Origin: Nigrospora sphaerica
Lineage: Eukaryota; Ascomycota; Sordariomycetes; Amphisphaeriales; Apiosporaceae
Assembly (NCBI GenBank): GCA_018287875.1
Contig: JAGVVL010000002.1
Coordinates: 7,316,001 to 7,380,000, forward strand
DNA length: 64,000 nt
Direction: 5' to 3'
Shown: in pieces, positions 45,226-56,473 of the stretch
Numbering within the stretch: position 1 is the first letter of the stretch
How the letters are laid out: each line of letters starts with the position of its first letter
Notes under the pieces: generated by a model
Database searches by the model: none
What the model was told of the DNA's origin: nothing
The model's input: only the letters and a program-made list of their open reading frames with translations
Translations under genes and position numbers: made by a program

Positions 45226-47453
45226 CCTGCAGGCAGGCCTGTCAAACCGTTGGCACGGACTCCCGAGCGCGTTCGGAACCTGTACATACCTTGTCCGACT
45301 TTCTCTGTGCTACTGTGTACTTCACGTACGACGTGCACCATCCCATATCCGGCGGACGAGGTAAGAGGTTGGAAGTTACTGTGTAGGTACTTCAGTAAGT
45401 CGGCTTGGCAGCCTGCATAAAAATCCAGTAGGGGTATCGGGGTAGCTGCCAGTCGGTGGGAGCTCCAAAGGCTCCAGGTCCCCGGCCCTTGAGGATCGTC
45501 GTGGCGCACGGGGGTCGCAGTCGAGCAGGTGGCGATGGATGGACGATTGGCGGCGAGTGAAAATGGCAGAGTGGATACCCTTGAGTTTCCGAGTGTGGCG
45601 TCTGCCTCTCCCCGTGTGCCAAAGTGTTGGTGCTGGCCTAAGGATGGATAATTAGCAGTTGTGAGCTGGGGGTGGGGGGATAAGATTCCACACGAACATC
45701 ACTGCGTACGCAGTTTGTATAACTTACATTACGCACCAACATCCGTGGTAAAGAGGTAGGTTTGGACCCAATACTCCCGGGCAAATCTCAAGCTATCATT
45801 ATCCTATACAGGTGACAGGGACGGTCCAGCTGGGTCCGCCCCTTGCAGTCCTTGAGTCCATGTATCATGAATGGTGCTTAGTTTGGGCGGTCACCACCCT
45901 AGCTTCCGCCGTATGACTAGGGGTCCGGTCGTACAAGTCGGCAACATGCGTCGATTGTGCAGGATGTCAAAGTTTCTACATCGTCACCACGCAGGTTATG
46001 TTCCGGGTTGCCGAGAGCGCGACATTACCAGATGTTTGTGCGAGCGACCCATCCGGTAGATATTGACCGGCACAGTGAAGGGATGGGACGCGTTGCTCCT
46101 TTCACTTCAGCTGTAGGCAGGCCTGTCCACCAAACCGTCGATCATGTCATGACCAGGTTCTTCTCAGTTGGACTGGGTAGAATTCTGCCGAAGTTCCGGA
46201 TGAACAAACCGGCCCAGGCAATTTCCACCGTAGTCGTACACTAAAACTGCAACTTGAGCGGCGAACGGCCAGGCCGGTTGACCGTCATGACAGGCGTGGG
46301 AGAGGCCACCCGAGGCGTTCAACAGGCGAGACAGGCTCGCTCATCAGCTCGCACCCAGCGGGTCCTGCCGGCAACCAGTTGCCGGCCACTAATCACAGTT
46401 CTGGAAAAGAACGGACAGCTAAGGTCAAAACTGCGGGGTCCCATATTGGCCGCGGTAGTGATGTAGGAAGAAGGAGAAAAAAAAGAATTGCTCGACGGCG
46501 TTCTATAGCCATAAGCCCGTCGGAGGGGCAACCCTCCCGTTGCTGTCCGATCAAAGCCACAAGATACATGCACACATGATTTGCCCTATTGCGATCGGGT
46601 AACAGGGTATGTACATACAGCATATGTACAATACACGCCTGCCTGCATGCGCCAGCACGGCGGTACAGCAATCCAGTGAAAGAAAACCCAGAGTCTATTG
46701 ATCCTGGCATGGGACCCTGGCTCTGAGCTCATTTTGGGCGGAGCGCGTGTCGCCCAGTTCGCCTCGCTGGCCATTCACCCGCTATCAACGGCCTCGCCAA
46801 GCGGCCCAGCCCACCACCAGATTCAGGGGCGCTTTTCGGTTCCACAGATTGGACCAAGGTGTGCTAATCAAGCCCCCCTGATGTCATCCATCTCACCTAG
46901 GCATGCCCAGCGAGCCCAGGCCAGCCCGGGTTTCCTGTGTCGGATCTTGAATTGCCAGCCAATGGCATGGCCTAATGCCAACCGTTCGGGTATCTCAAGT
47001 ACTCTGCCCCACGAAAACCTGCAGCGATCAAACCATCAAGGATGGCCCATCCACCTGCCAGGAACTCCCAGAGGTTCATAACGCCATTCGGGTCCTTGTC
47101 ACCCAGTCGTCCCTTGTTTCATTGCCCAGCCGTCAGCAATCATCCCTCTTCTTCCCACCTTGTACATACGTTCCACCGTTCTTTCGACATTCGCTCGCCT
47201 TCATTCCTTATTACCTGCTGCGTCCCAAAGGCCATCTTCGACTGGAGGGCCAACGCCTGCTTGGGCCATGGCATTGTCAACCCCGACAGCCCAGTTTTCC
47301 ATATAGCCACTGCGTCTCTGCCCCCTTCCCTCTCCCCGTAATCTGAAATCGCATCCGCCAGCTTGTCCGCCTGCCGCTTGCCTCCACGCCTCTCTGCGCA
47401 ACGTCAGAACCGACGCCATCCTGAGAAGACGGCGACGATAGCCCGCCACCACG
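45226..47453. promoter_or_regulatory. Divergent METTL4-like / CSC1 intergenic region
   Basis: This 2.2-kb interval separates divergent genes. I recognise no coding sequence. It contains a 12-bp perfect palindrome GTATGTACATAC at 46607-46618 in a short TACATA-rich patch, and a C/T-rich leader-like stretch from about 47100 to 47450 ahead of the CSC1 gene. Confidence 0.55.
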
Positions 47454-50400
47454 ATGGACGTGAACGACACCAATTCCAAAACCAGCCAACAGCTGAAGGA
47501 CAATGAAGGCATCGGCCTGGCGGCCTTCTTGACCGCCTTGGCCGTGTCTTTGGCCATTTTCGGCGTACAGTCCGGCTTGTTTCTTCTGCTGAGAAACAAG
47601 CTGGCGAGGATCTTGTAAGCCCCGTAACTCTCCTGCTGCGAATATTCCCGCATGCTAAAGCAGCCCCCCGCAGCAAACCGAAGACGTACCTCGCCCCAGA
47701 GCGCGAACGAACCGATCCGCCACCGGATAGCCCATGGGGGCTGTGGTACACGCTCCTGCGATTCAAGGACCGCGAGATTATGAAGAAGTGCGGGCTGGAC
47801 GCCTACTTCTTTCTGCGTTACCTTCAGACACTCCTTATTATCTTTATTCCCATGGCCGTCGTCATCATACCCATCTTGATTCCCCTGAACTATGTCGGCG
47901 GCATCAACAAGGACGTTGATGTAAAAAACGACACCAAAAGGATGGAGACGGAGGGACCCCACGGGCTGGACACGCTTGCTTGGGGTAACGTTTCGAGGGA
48001 AAACACCCATCGGTATTGGGGCCACCTCATCCTGGCCGTCATGGTCGTCTGCTGGGTTTGCGGGGTCTTCTTCACCGAGATGAAGATCTTCATCAAAATA
48101 CGACAGGACTGGCTCACGACTGCCGAGCACCGCTTGCGCGCTTCGGCAACGACCGTCCTGGTCAGCGCCATTCCCGACAAGTGGCTCAGCGAGGAAGCGC
48201 TCCGGGGCCTTTTCGATGTCTTCCCCGGCGGACTCCGAAACGTCTGGCTCACCCGCGACTTCACTCAGCTACTGGAGAAAATAAAAAAGCGCGACGAGGT
48301 GAACCGCCAGCTCGAGGAGGCGGAGACCGAGCTGATCCGCATGGCGAAGAGGAACCAGTTGAAGAAACGGGAGGCCGACGAGAAGAAAGAGCGAAAGCAG
48401 TCCAAGGCAAAGAAGCTCACCAAAGAGGAGAGATTACAGCGCCAGCACGACGAGGACAAGGCTGCCCAGGTCCAGGCCCAGAGCGGCGACGGCGAGAGCA
48501 GCGGCAACCAGCATGAAGTGCCTCACAACGTTCAACAAGGCGTGGAAGAGTCCCGGGAGGTGCAGGAAGTGCAGGACGGAGAGCCCCGTCCTTCGACTGA
48601 AAACAAAACCAGGGAAAGGCTGGGCCAGGGGTTTTCCAAAATCTCCCACGGCCTCGGCCGCGGCGTCGGAGCCGTTGGGAAGTCTGGTCACGGTATTTTG
48701 GGAGGAGCAAAACACATGGTGGACCAAGTCGACGACGGGTTGGAGACGACGAATGGGTTTGTGGTGCTGGCGCCGACTGAGCCCCGAACAGCTCGCCCTA
48801 GCACCCGAGGCTCCGACCGCCGGCGTGTTCAGTTCCCAGAGGACGACGACCATCCGAGGCCTTCCACCCAGGGCTCTGATCATCTAAGAGTCCGGACCGT
48901 TTCGCCCAGCAGCGCCACTGGTCTCCGACCTGGCCATGCTCATCATAGTTCTGTGGGCTCTCATGATTCCGTGCGCCCCAAGGAGAGCATCGAGCTGAGG
49001 TCCTTGAAGAACACCGTTCGCAAGATGAGCAACCTCGAAGAGATGTACGACAACGAAAAGGTCAAGTGGTATCAGTTTTGGAAGGTTCCAGCCGGTGGAT
49101 ATGCCTCACCCGTGCCGCAAGGAGGCGAGGAGACAGAGTTTCCGTTTAAAAAACAAAAGACCTTGGGTCAGAAGCTGAAGTCCTTTATTCCCTTTCTTGG
49201 CGAGGAAGAAATCAGACCTGTCGAGTATGGCGAGGCCTACAACAAGGACTACCCCGAGGAAGAGGAGGAGCCAGAGTGGGCGAAATGGGTCAAGAAGAAG
49301 AACCGCCCGACACACCGACTTCCCAGGTTTGAATGGACACCAAACTGGCTTCCCACCCTGCCACTTGTCAACCAAAAGGTCGATACCATTTACTGGTGCC
49401 GGAAAGAGCTTGCGCGTCTCAACCACGAAATCGAGACGGACCAAAAGAGCCCGGAACGCTTCCCGCTCATGAGGTCTGCTTTCATTCAGTTTAACCACCA
49501 AGTGGCCGCGCATATGGCCTGCCAAAGTGTCATCCACCACGTCCCTCGGCAAATGGCGCCGCGGACCGTCGAGATCTCGCCCAACGACGTCATTTGGGAC
49601 AACATGGCCATTTCGTGGTGGGCCGAATGGCTGCGCACCGCTGTCGTTTTCCTGCTCATTGCCGGCATGATTATTCTGTGGGCGTTCCCCGTGACGTTCA
49701 CCTCCTCGCTTTCCCGAATCACAGACCTCATCGAAGCGGTTCCCTGGCTGAAGTTCTTGTCAGACAACGATGTGGTCTTCAAGGTGGTCAAAGCATTGGC
49801 GGGTGTCCTTCCCGCAGCGGTACTTGCTCTGCTGCTGTGGCTCGTACCTGTCATCATGGATCTCCTGGCCGGCTTTAAGGGAGCCAAGACAGGATCCCAG
49901 AAGACCGAGTCCGTTCAGACATTTTACTTCGCTTTTCTCTTCGTCCAGGTCTTCCTGGTCGTCACCTTGACCACCAACGCCTTATCAACGCTGAGCGAGC
50001 TGTCCAAGAACCCTACCCAGGTTACGGAGCTGCTGGCAAAAAACTTGCCCAAGGCCGCCAATTACTTCTTCTCCTACATGATTCTGCAGGCCTTATCCAC
50101 TAGTTCCGGTACCCTCCTACAGGTCGGGGCCCTGGCCAACTGGTACATTGTTGCGAGGATTTTTAACAGCACGCCACGCAGCAAATGGACGACCAACACC
50201 AAGCTCCCCGAGCCTCAGTGGGGCCGATACTTTCCCGTCTACACCAACTTTGCCTGCATTGCGCTCGTCTACAGCGTTATTGCGCCACTCATCTCGCTCT
50301 TCGCCATCATTACGTTCAGCCTTCTCTGGTTCGCCAACCGATACGCCATGCTGTACGTAAACCGACTGTCGATCGACACTGGCGGCGTCCTGTATCCCCG

Positions 50401-51265
50401 GGCCATCAACCAAACCTTCACAGGTCTCTATTTCATGGAACTCTGTCTTATTGGCCTGTTCTTCCTCGTCCGGGACGAAAACAACCGTTTCGCCTGCGTA
50501 CCTCAGGCCGCCATTATGATTAGCGTGACGATTCTTACGGCCCTGTATCAAATTCTGTTGAACAAGGCGTTCGGCCCCATGTTCCGCTATCTTCCCATCA
50601 CCTTCGAGGACGAGGCGGTGCTCAGAGACGAGGCTTTCCAGCGGGCCCAAGACCGCCGCCTCGGGCTCCTGGAAGAGGACGAGGAAGAGGAGAGTAGCAT
50701 CTATGACAAGGAGGGCGCGATCCCCTCTCGGCGCGAAACCAGCGACTCTGCGAAGAAGAAGACGGAGGAGACAGCACAGGACGATGAGGAGCACTTGGGT
50801 CTCAAGTTCACGCTCAACCCGGTCAAAGGCTTACAACAAGCCGGATCGATTGCCATGTGGGGTGGCAAGGTCGTCATGGATCATACGTACGGCCGGGCGG
50901 AGAAAGGATACCAGAAGGCCGCCAAATACCGCGAGAAGAGACGTCAGAAGGATTTGGAGGCGCAGCGGGCCATTGGCGAAGCCCTATACGGCGGCTTCCA
51001 CGACGAAATCGAGGACCTAACGCCCGAGGAGAGAGACTTGCTCGTCCAGCGTGCGTTCATGCACGAGGCGTTGCGGGCGCGGCGACCTGTTGTCTGGATC
51101 CCCCGTGACGACCTCGGGGTCAGCGATGATGAGATTCGGCGGACGCGCGAGTTCAGCGAGAACATTTGGATCACGAACGAGGGCACCGCGTTGGACAGTA
51201 AGGTGCGCGTGGTCTACGGACGAGCTCCGCCCGATTTCAGCGAGCTGGATTTGATCAGCCTATAA
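47454..51265 (+). CDS. CSC1/OSCA-type (TMEM63, DUF221) ion channel
   Basis: Predicted multi-pass membrane protein of the calcium-dependent channel family activated by osmotic or mechanical stress, probably in the plasma membrane or an organelle membrane. Exon 1 is 47454-47614 and exon 2 is 47674-51265 (phase 2 intron of 59 nt), about 1250 residues. Exon 1 carries the extracellular N-terminus and first helix (FLTALAVSLAIFGVQSGLFLLL). The family junction KPKTYLAPERER follows, then further helices and the cytosolic RRM-like domain (TTVLVSAIPDKWLSEEALRGLFD). The core has RTVEISPNDVIWDNMAISWW and SYMILQALSTSSGTLLQVGAL. Residues about 250-520 of the cytosolic loop are a long charged, Ser/Pro-rich insertion. 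The C-terminal tail, of about 270 residues, is charged. Substrate selectivity is inferred from family only. Confidence 0.92.
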
Positions 51266-52312
51266 GAGTACACGGGGCAGTGCGGCCAATGGTAGACAAG
51301 AGGCGAAGGGCACTTGCATCTGCCGAGGGTGCCGGGCACACTCGGAATACAGGACACGGCAAGGAGTTCGGGATGAGGCTACGATTTTCCTACATCGCAC
51401 AGCGGCGACATATACCCTGAAGAATTCACCCAGTAGCATAATCGATCGGTATTTGTATACTCTCCGGTCTTTACTTCGTTGGGCGGTCTGATCCGTTGTT
51501 CTGCGACCGCTTTCGTGCAATGGGAAGTTCTGCTTGTTTCTGTAGGGGTGCATGTGTATATAGCATCTACGCAAGCCGTCTGCGGAGGGATTGACCATCC
51601 ATATTATTGCTGGTGTCATACGATGCCTATCCAACCTTGAGACCAGCTAGCGAACCCGGCCGGTGCCCCCCCCCCCGGGACGCGCAAGGGCAGGGGACGG
51701 GGGAAAACAAGCCCCATATGGTACCCATAGGTAGATCTCGGGGGTGATAAAAGTCTGCAGGGTCTACGATGTGATGGGTGGCTTCTAGGGGACCACGAAG
51801 GTCCCCTCCTCCCGCAGGCGCGTGGTACACGGGGGCGGATCAGCGGAGGAGAAGGAAGTGAAAGTTCTTGCCGGCTAGGCCCCGTAATCTAGTCGACTAT
51901 CGAGTGTCGACGGATTAAACTTCCGAGGGGCGATGTCGGCACACGATCGGGCACTCGACCGTGTTATTCCCGGCGGGCCAAGGTACCCGCTGCCGTTCTG
52001 GGTCCCGGTGGTTCTGTCGGCGTCATTGTATCCCACACTATCCACCACAACCGACTGGGGGGGTTCAAAAGTTTTCGACCGCCTGGCCGCCGATGATGCA
52101 AGCAGGGAAGGCCGACATGTACTCGTACATACTGTAATGTACGACCCTACCGCCTGAGCCATATGGGGCATCCTTTCAGGAGCTGAGGCTCCGCACCGAG
52201 CCGTCAGGGCAGGTACAAATATTTGGCCCCCCCTTGAGCCCTCGGCTACGGATGTCCCCGTTCCTGGCAAAGCCCCTTCAGCCCACGAGAGACGGGAGTG
52301 CAAGCGGCCACG
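51266..52312. other. Intergenic region CSC1 / MFS transporter
   Basis: About 1.05 kb between two plus-strand genes. It contains a 13-base C run near 51667 and TACCCATAGGTA near 51722. No gene is seen; antisense frames extending in from the MFS gene are shadows. Confidence 0.55.
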
Positions 52313-54321
52313 ATGCAGTCGATCCTCCAATACCGCCGGTTCAGGCAGACGGTCCAGGCACAACTGGACGGCAAGAAGAGCGGCTCCACTGCCGGGGCCC
52401 GGACTCGGCAGGATCAGGATGCGGTCGGGACAACGAAAGAGGGGGATCTGGAGACGGGCCGGGATGCGGCCGGGGCCTCGCCAGCAACCGGGCCGGGTCC
52501 CAAGGTCGGTGGCCCCGTGCTGCCGGGCGACCTTTCGACCGAGGAGCAGGAGAAGATGGCAAAGGAGGAGGAAGAGCAGGCCTCGCGACGAAGGGGGGAG
52601 ATCGAAACCCCCATGCACTACTACAGCGACGACGAGGGCGATGACGATAACGATGGCTACGTGGACGAAGAGCTCTCGCAGCAGCGGAGCGCCCTTGCGC
52701 ACACGGCGACGCGGACGTCGACCAACACGGCGTTCGGCCGGGTGCTGACGGGCATCCACGTCCGCAAGAAGACGACGCACGAGGGCGGCGGCGGCCACGT
52801 TTTCGTCGTGGGTTACCACGGCGCGCACGATCCGCTCGACCCGCACAACTGGAGTTTCCTCACGCGACTGCGCTGTACCTTGGTGGTGGCGGCCATCGCC
52901 TGCGTCGTGGGCTTCGCCAGTTCCATCGACAGCACGGCGATCCCGCAGGCGGCGGCCGAGTTCGGCGTGAGCAAAGTGGCGGCCAGCCTGGGCAGCGGGC
53001 TGTTCCTCGTCGGCTTCGGCTGCGGCGCCGTCTTCGCCGGGCCCGTGTCGGAGACGGTCGGGCGCAACCCCGTGTACATTGGCACCCTCGTGCTCTACAT
53101 GGTCTTCGTGCTGGCGGCGGCGCTGGCGCCCAACTTCGGCGCCTGGGTCGCCTTCCGCTTCATCGCCGGCGTCTTCGGGTCCACGCCGCTGACGTGCGCC
53201 GGGGGGAGTCTCTCCGATCTTTGGACCCCCCTGGAGCGCGTGTGGGCGTTCCCCATCTTCGCCAACGCCGCCTTCACCGGCCCGCTGCTGGGCCCCGTCG
53301 TCGGCGGCTTCGTCGCCGAGTCGTCGGCCGTGTCGTGGCGCTGGGTCGAGTGGGTGACGCTCATCTTCTCCGGTCTCGTCCTCGTCCTCGTCGTCCTCAC
53401 CCAGCCCGAGACGTACCCGCCCATCCTGCTGAAGTGGAAGGCGGCGCACATGCGGGCCATCACGGGCGACGAGCGCTACCGCAGCGCCATGGAGGTGCGG
53501 CAGGACAAGTTCGCGGCGCGGCTGCGCGTCGCGCTGTGGCGGCCCTTCCTCCTCACCGCCTGCGAGCCCATCATCGTGCTCGTGGCGCTCTACCTCAGCG
53601 TCGTGTACATCGTGCTGTTCGGTTTCCTGGACGGGTACGACTACATCTACGGCGAGGTGTACGGGCAGTCGCAGGGCATTACGGGCCTCTGCTTCCTGGG
53701 CATCATCATCGGCCTCTGCGGCGCCACGGCGCTTGTGCCCCTCGTCTACAAGTGGGCGAAGCGCGACCTCGCCGCCATCGAGCGGCGCGGCGGCGACCGG
53801 CTGCCGCCCGAGTTCCGGCTGTGGTTCAGCATGCTGGGCGGCGCCGTCGCCATCCCCGTCAGCCTCTTCTGGATGGGCTGGACGGCGCGGGCCGACGTAG
53901 CCCTGTGGTCGCCGCTGGCGGCCTCGGTCCTCTTCGGCTACGGCATCCTCTGCGTCTTCATCACCGGCTACCAGTACATCATCGACGCCTACGAGACGTA
54001 CGCCGCCAGCGCGCTCGCCTCCATCACGCTGATCCGCTATGTGGCCAGCGGCGCCATGGTGATTGTCAGTATCCCCTTTTACGAGAACTGCGGCGTCGCC
54101 TACACGTGTACCATTCTGGGCTGCATCAGCGCCGCCATGGGTGAGTTTTTTTTTTTGGTTTTTTTTTCTCCGTTCCCCTTCTTAGGGATCCGGGGGCCCC
54201 CGGGGTTGATATGCGTGGCTAACCGAGGGTGGTTTCAACAGTGCCGGTCCCGTACCTGTTCTACAAGTACGGCCCCTGGATCCGGTCCAAAAGCAGATAC
54301 GCCATCACCAGCGAGATATAG
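52313..54321 (+). CDS. MFS transporter, DHA1 (polyamine/multidrug, Tpo/Flr1-like)
   Basis: Proton-coupled drug or polyamine exporter of the major facilitator superfamily, probably in the plasma membrane. Exons are 52313-54140 and 54242-54321 (phase 1; GTGAGT, then a long T run, ...CAACAG), 635 residues. The cytosolic N-terminus is unusually long (about 185 residues), Ser/Gly-rich then acidic (YYSDDEGDDDNDGYVDEE). The membrane part starts at DPHNWSFLTRLR, the usual entry of this subfamily. Motif A appears as GPVSETVGRNPVYIG, and the antiporter motif C as GPLLGPVVGGFVAE. Twelve helices can be counted. The second exon adds the cytosolic end VPYLFYKYGPWIRSKSRYA, also family-typical. Coding sequence is markedly GC-rich, so its antisense strand is open for long stretches. 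Substrate cannot be told from sequence. Confidence 0.9.
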
Positions 54322-55185
54322 GGGGGGGGAGAAGGGTAAGCATGGCCTTCCGGGATAGACGAATGAATGGGCCGAGGGACAACAGAGTACCGCACGCCTG
54401 GATAGATGGCGTTGGTAAGCACCTAGATGGACGATACCTAGATGGACGATACCTAGATGGACGATACCTAGATGGACGATACCTAGACGGATGATACCTA
54501 CATGATCTTCTTGGGCCATAGAACACGAGCTAGAACTAGAACTAGAACAGTCATGGAGGCATGGCTGGGCGCATGCAGTACACTTATTCATCAATACGCG
54601 CGTATACAGACAAGAATGGCGCACGGCTAAGACAACGCTGTGACGGGCCAGTCCCTCAAGGCGGTGACGGGCCCACCAGTTGAGAAGGAGCGGAGCACGC
54701 GACAAGGAGTACGGGAAACCGTTCATCGTGAGAATTTGAACTTAAGGAGGGCGGCACCGGATGGTGGGATGGAGGATGGGTGGATGGATGGATTGGCCAT
54801 GTCGCTGGTATTGGCGGCTTAAAGACCTCGGTTACGTTCGGCTCGGGTCGTGGGATTCACGGGGGGGGGGGACGTACTTTACAACTAGAGACCCAGTTCT
54901 GGCTTAAGTAATAAGTGCCGCCCTGATAACGCTTCAATGGGGGATTTGCTCGCATGACGTTCGCCCGCAACCCCCCCAAGTCCGAGTCCATAATTTGGAT
55001 CGGAATTCCGCACCCCTCGGTTCCTTTTCCCCTTATCCTTTGACCCCGGGGGTGCCTTTTTATTTTTGCTTCACCTACCAAACGCCGGACCAATACGCCC
55101 TCTCCCATTTCCACGCACCCCCACGACCAGCCTGCGCGCTTCGCGGAAGTTTCCATCTGCGCATGGTGAAGTGACAGGCTGAGGA
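54322..55185. other. Intergenic region MFS / mitochondrial carrier, with minisatellite
   Basis: About 860 bp between two plus-strand genes. It holds the 15-bp array (54421-54495), a following TAGAAC triplet repeat near 54528-54549, and a TGGATGGATGGAT patch near 54776. No gene is seen. Confidence 0.55.
54421..54495. repeat. 15-bp minisatellite ACCTAGATGGACGAT x5
   Basis: Four exact 15-bp copies (54421-54480) and a fifth with two substitutions (54481-54495) are followed by a degenerate ACCTACATGATC. The array starts 99 bp beyond the stop codon of the MFS gene, so it may lie in its 3' UTR. Confidence 0.95.
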
Positions 55186-56473
55186 ATGCCATCACCGTTC
55201 GACGGGCATCATGCCTCAGTGGCCATGACCGACATGACGCCCCGGCGAGACGGCCACAGCCACGCCGATGCCCTCGTCGCCCGCGTCGACGGCGTGGCCC
55301 AGCACGTGGGCGCGAAGAGGTCAACGGCCGCCGCGCCCGTGCCCGACGACGCCGAAGCTGTCGCGACGGCCTCGAAGCGCCCCGGGAAACACTCGATGGA
55401 CTACATGGTGCGCTCCAGCATCGCTGGCGGCATAGCGGGGTGTGCCGTACGTGCTCTTCTTCCTCTTTTTCCTTGCCGGTGCCCCGTCCCCTCTCGCCCC
55501 CGCGCGCCCGCTGGGTCGTGTCGCATGGCCGAAAACGCTGACTGACCCCTTTGCCTCGTCGCCCTTCCTGCAGGCCAAGACCTCGGTGGCGCCCCTCGAC
55601 CGCGTCAAGATCCTCTTCCAGACCAGCAATCCCCAGTTTGCCAAGTACACCAGCTCCTGGGTCGGCCTCGGGCGCGCCCTGCGCGACATCTACGGCCGGG
55701 ACGGCGTCGTGGGCCTCTTCCGCGGCCACTCGGCCACGCTGCTCAAGATCTACCCGTACGCCGCCATCAAATTTGTGGCCTACGAGCAGTACCGCGCCTT
55801 CATCATCGGTTCCAAGAGCCAGGAGACGTGGATGCGCAGGTTCACGGCCGGCGCGCTCGCCGGCGTCACCTCGGTCTTCTTTACCTACCCGCTCGAGGTC
55901 ATACGCGTACGCCTGGCGTTCGAGACGAAGCACAGGGGTTCCGGACTCGCCGACATCTGCCGCCAGATCTACCACGAGCAGCCCCGCGCCGCCAAGGCGG
56001 CCGCCGTGGCGCCCCAGTCGGGGCTCCTCAACTTCTACAGGGGCTTTTCCACCACCATCCTCGGCATGGTGCCCTACGCCGGCGTGTCCTTCCTGACGCA
56101 TGACATGGCGGGCGACGTCTTCCGCCTGCCGTCGGTCCGCAGGTACACAACGCTCGCGCAGCCCGCCAACGCGCCCAAGGACAAGCCGGCGCCGCTCCAG
56201 GCGTGGGCCGAGCTGGTTGCCGGCGGCCTCTCGGGGCTGGTGGCGCAAACCGTGTCGTACCCGCTCGAAGTCATCCGGCGGCGCATGCAGGTCGGCGGCG
56301 CCGTCGGCGATGGGCACCGCCTGCGCATCGCCGAGACGGCGAGCCTGGTCTTCAAGGAGCGCGGCTTCGCGGGCTTCTTCGTTGGCCTGACCATCGGCTA
56401 TGTCAAGGTCATACCCCTGGCGGCCGTGAGTTTCTACACTTATGAGAGAATGAAGACGGTTTTCGGCATATAA
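55186..56473 (+). CDS. LEU5: Mitochondrial carrier, LEU5-like (coenzyme A / Graves disease carrier type)
   Basis: Inner-membrane SLC25-type carrier. Yeast Leu5 is needed for coenzyme A accumulation in the matrix. Exons 55186-55446 and 55574-56473 with a 127-nt phase-0 intron give 386 residues. Three carrier repeats are visible with signatures PLDRVKILFQ (about residue 94), YPLEVIRVRL (about 193) and YPLEVIRRRM (about 316), fitting P-x-[DE]-x-x-[KR]. The matrix text HSATLLKIYPYAAIKFVAYEQYR and LGMVPYAGVSFLTHD supports the Leu5/SLC25A42/SLC25A16 branch. The N-terminal 75 residues before SMDYMVRSSIAGGIAGC are disordered. An alternative start is the second Met (residue 14). The Leu5 assignment versus other members of this branch is from memory. 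Confidence 0.85.

Noticed and set aside
51875..53449. 524-codon open frame on the minus strand opposite the MFS gene
   Set aside because: It is a GC-driven shadow: the sense strand encodes an intact transporter with motifs A and C, while the antisense text is His/Arg/Asp/Gly-rich low complexity with no domain.
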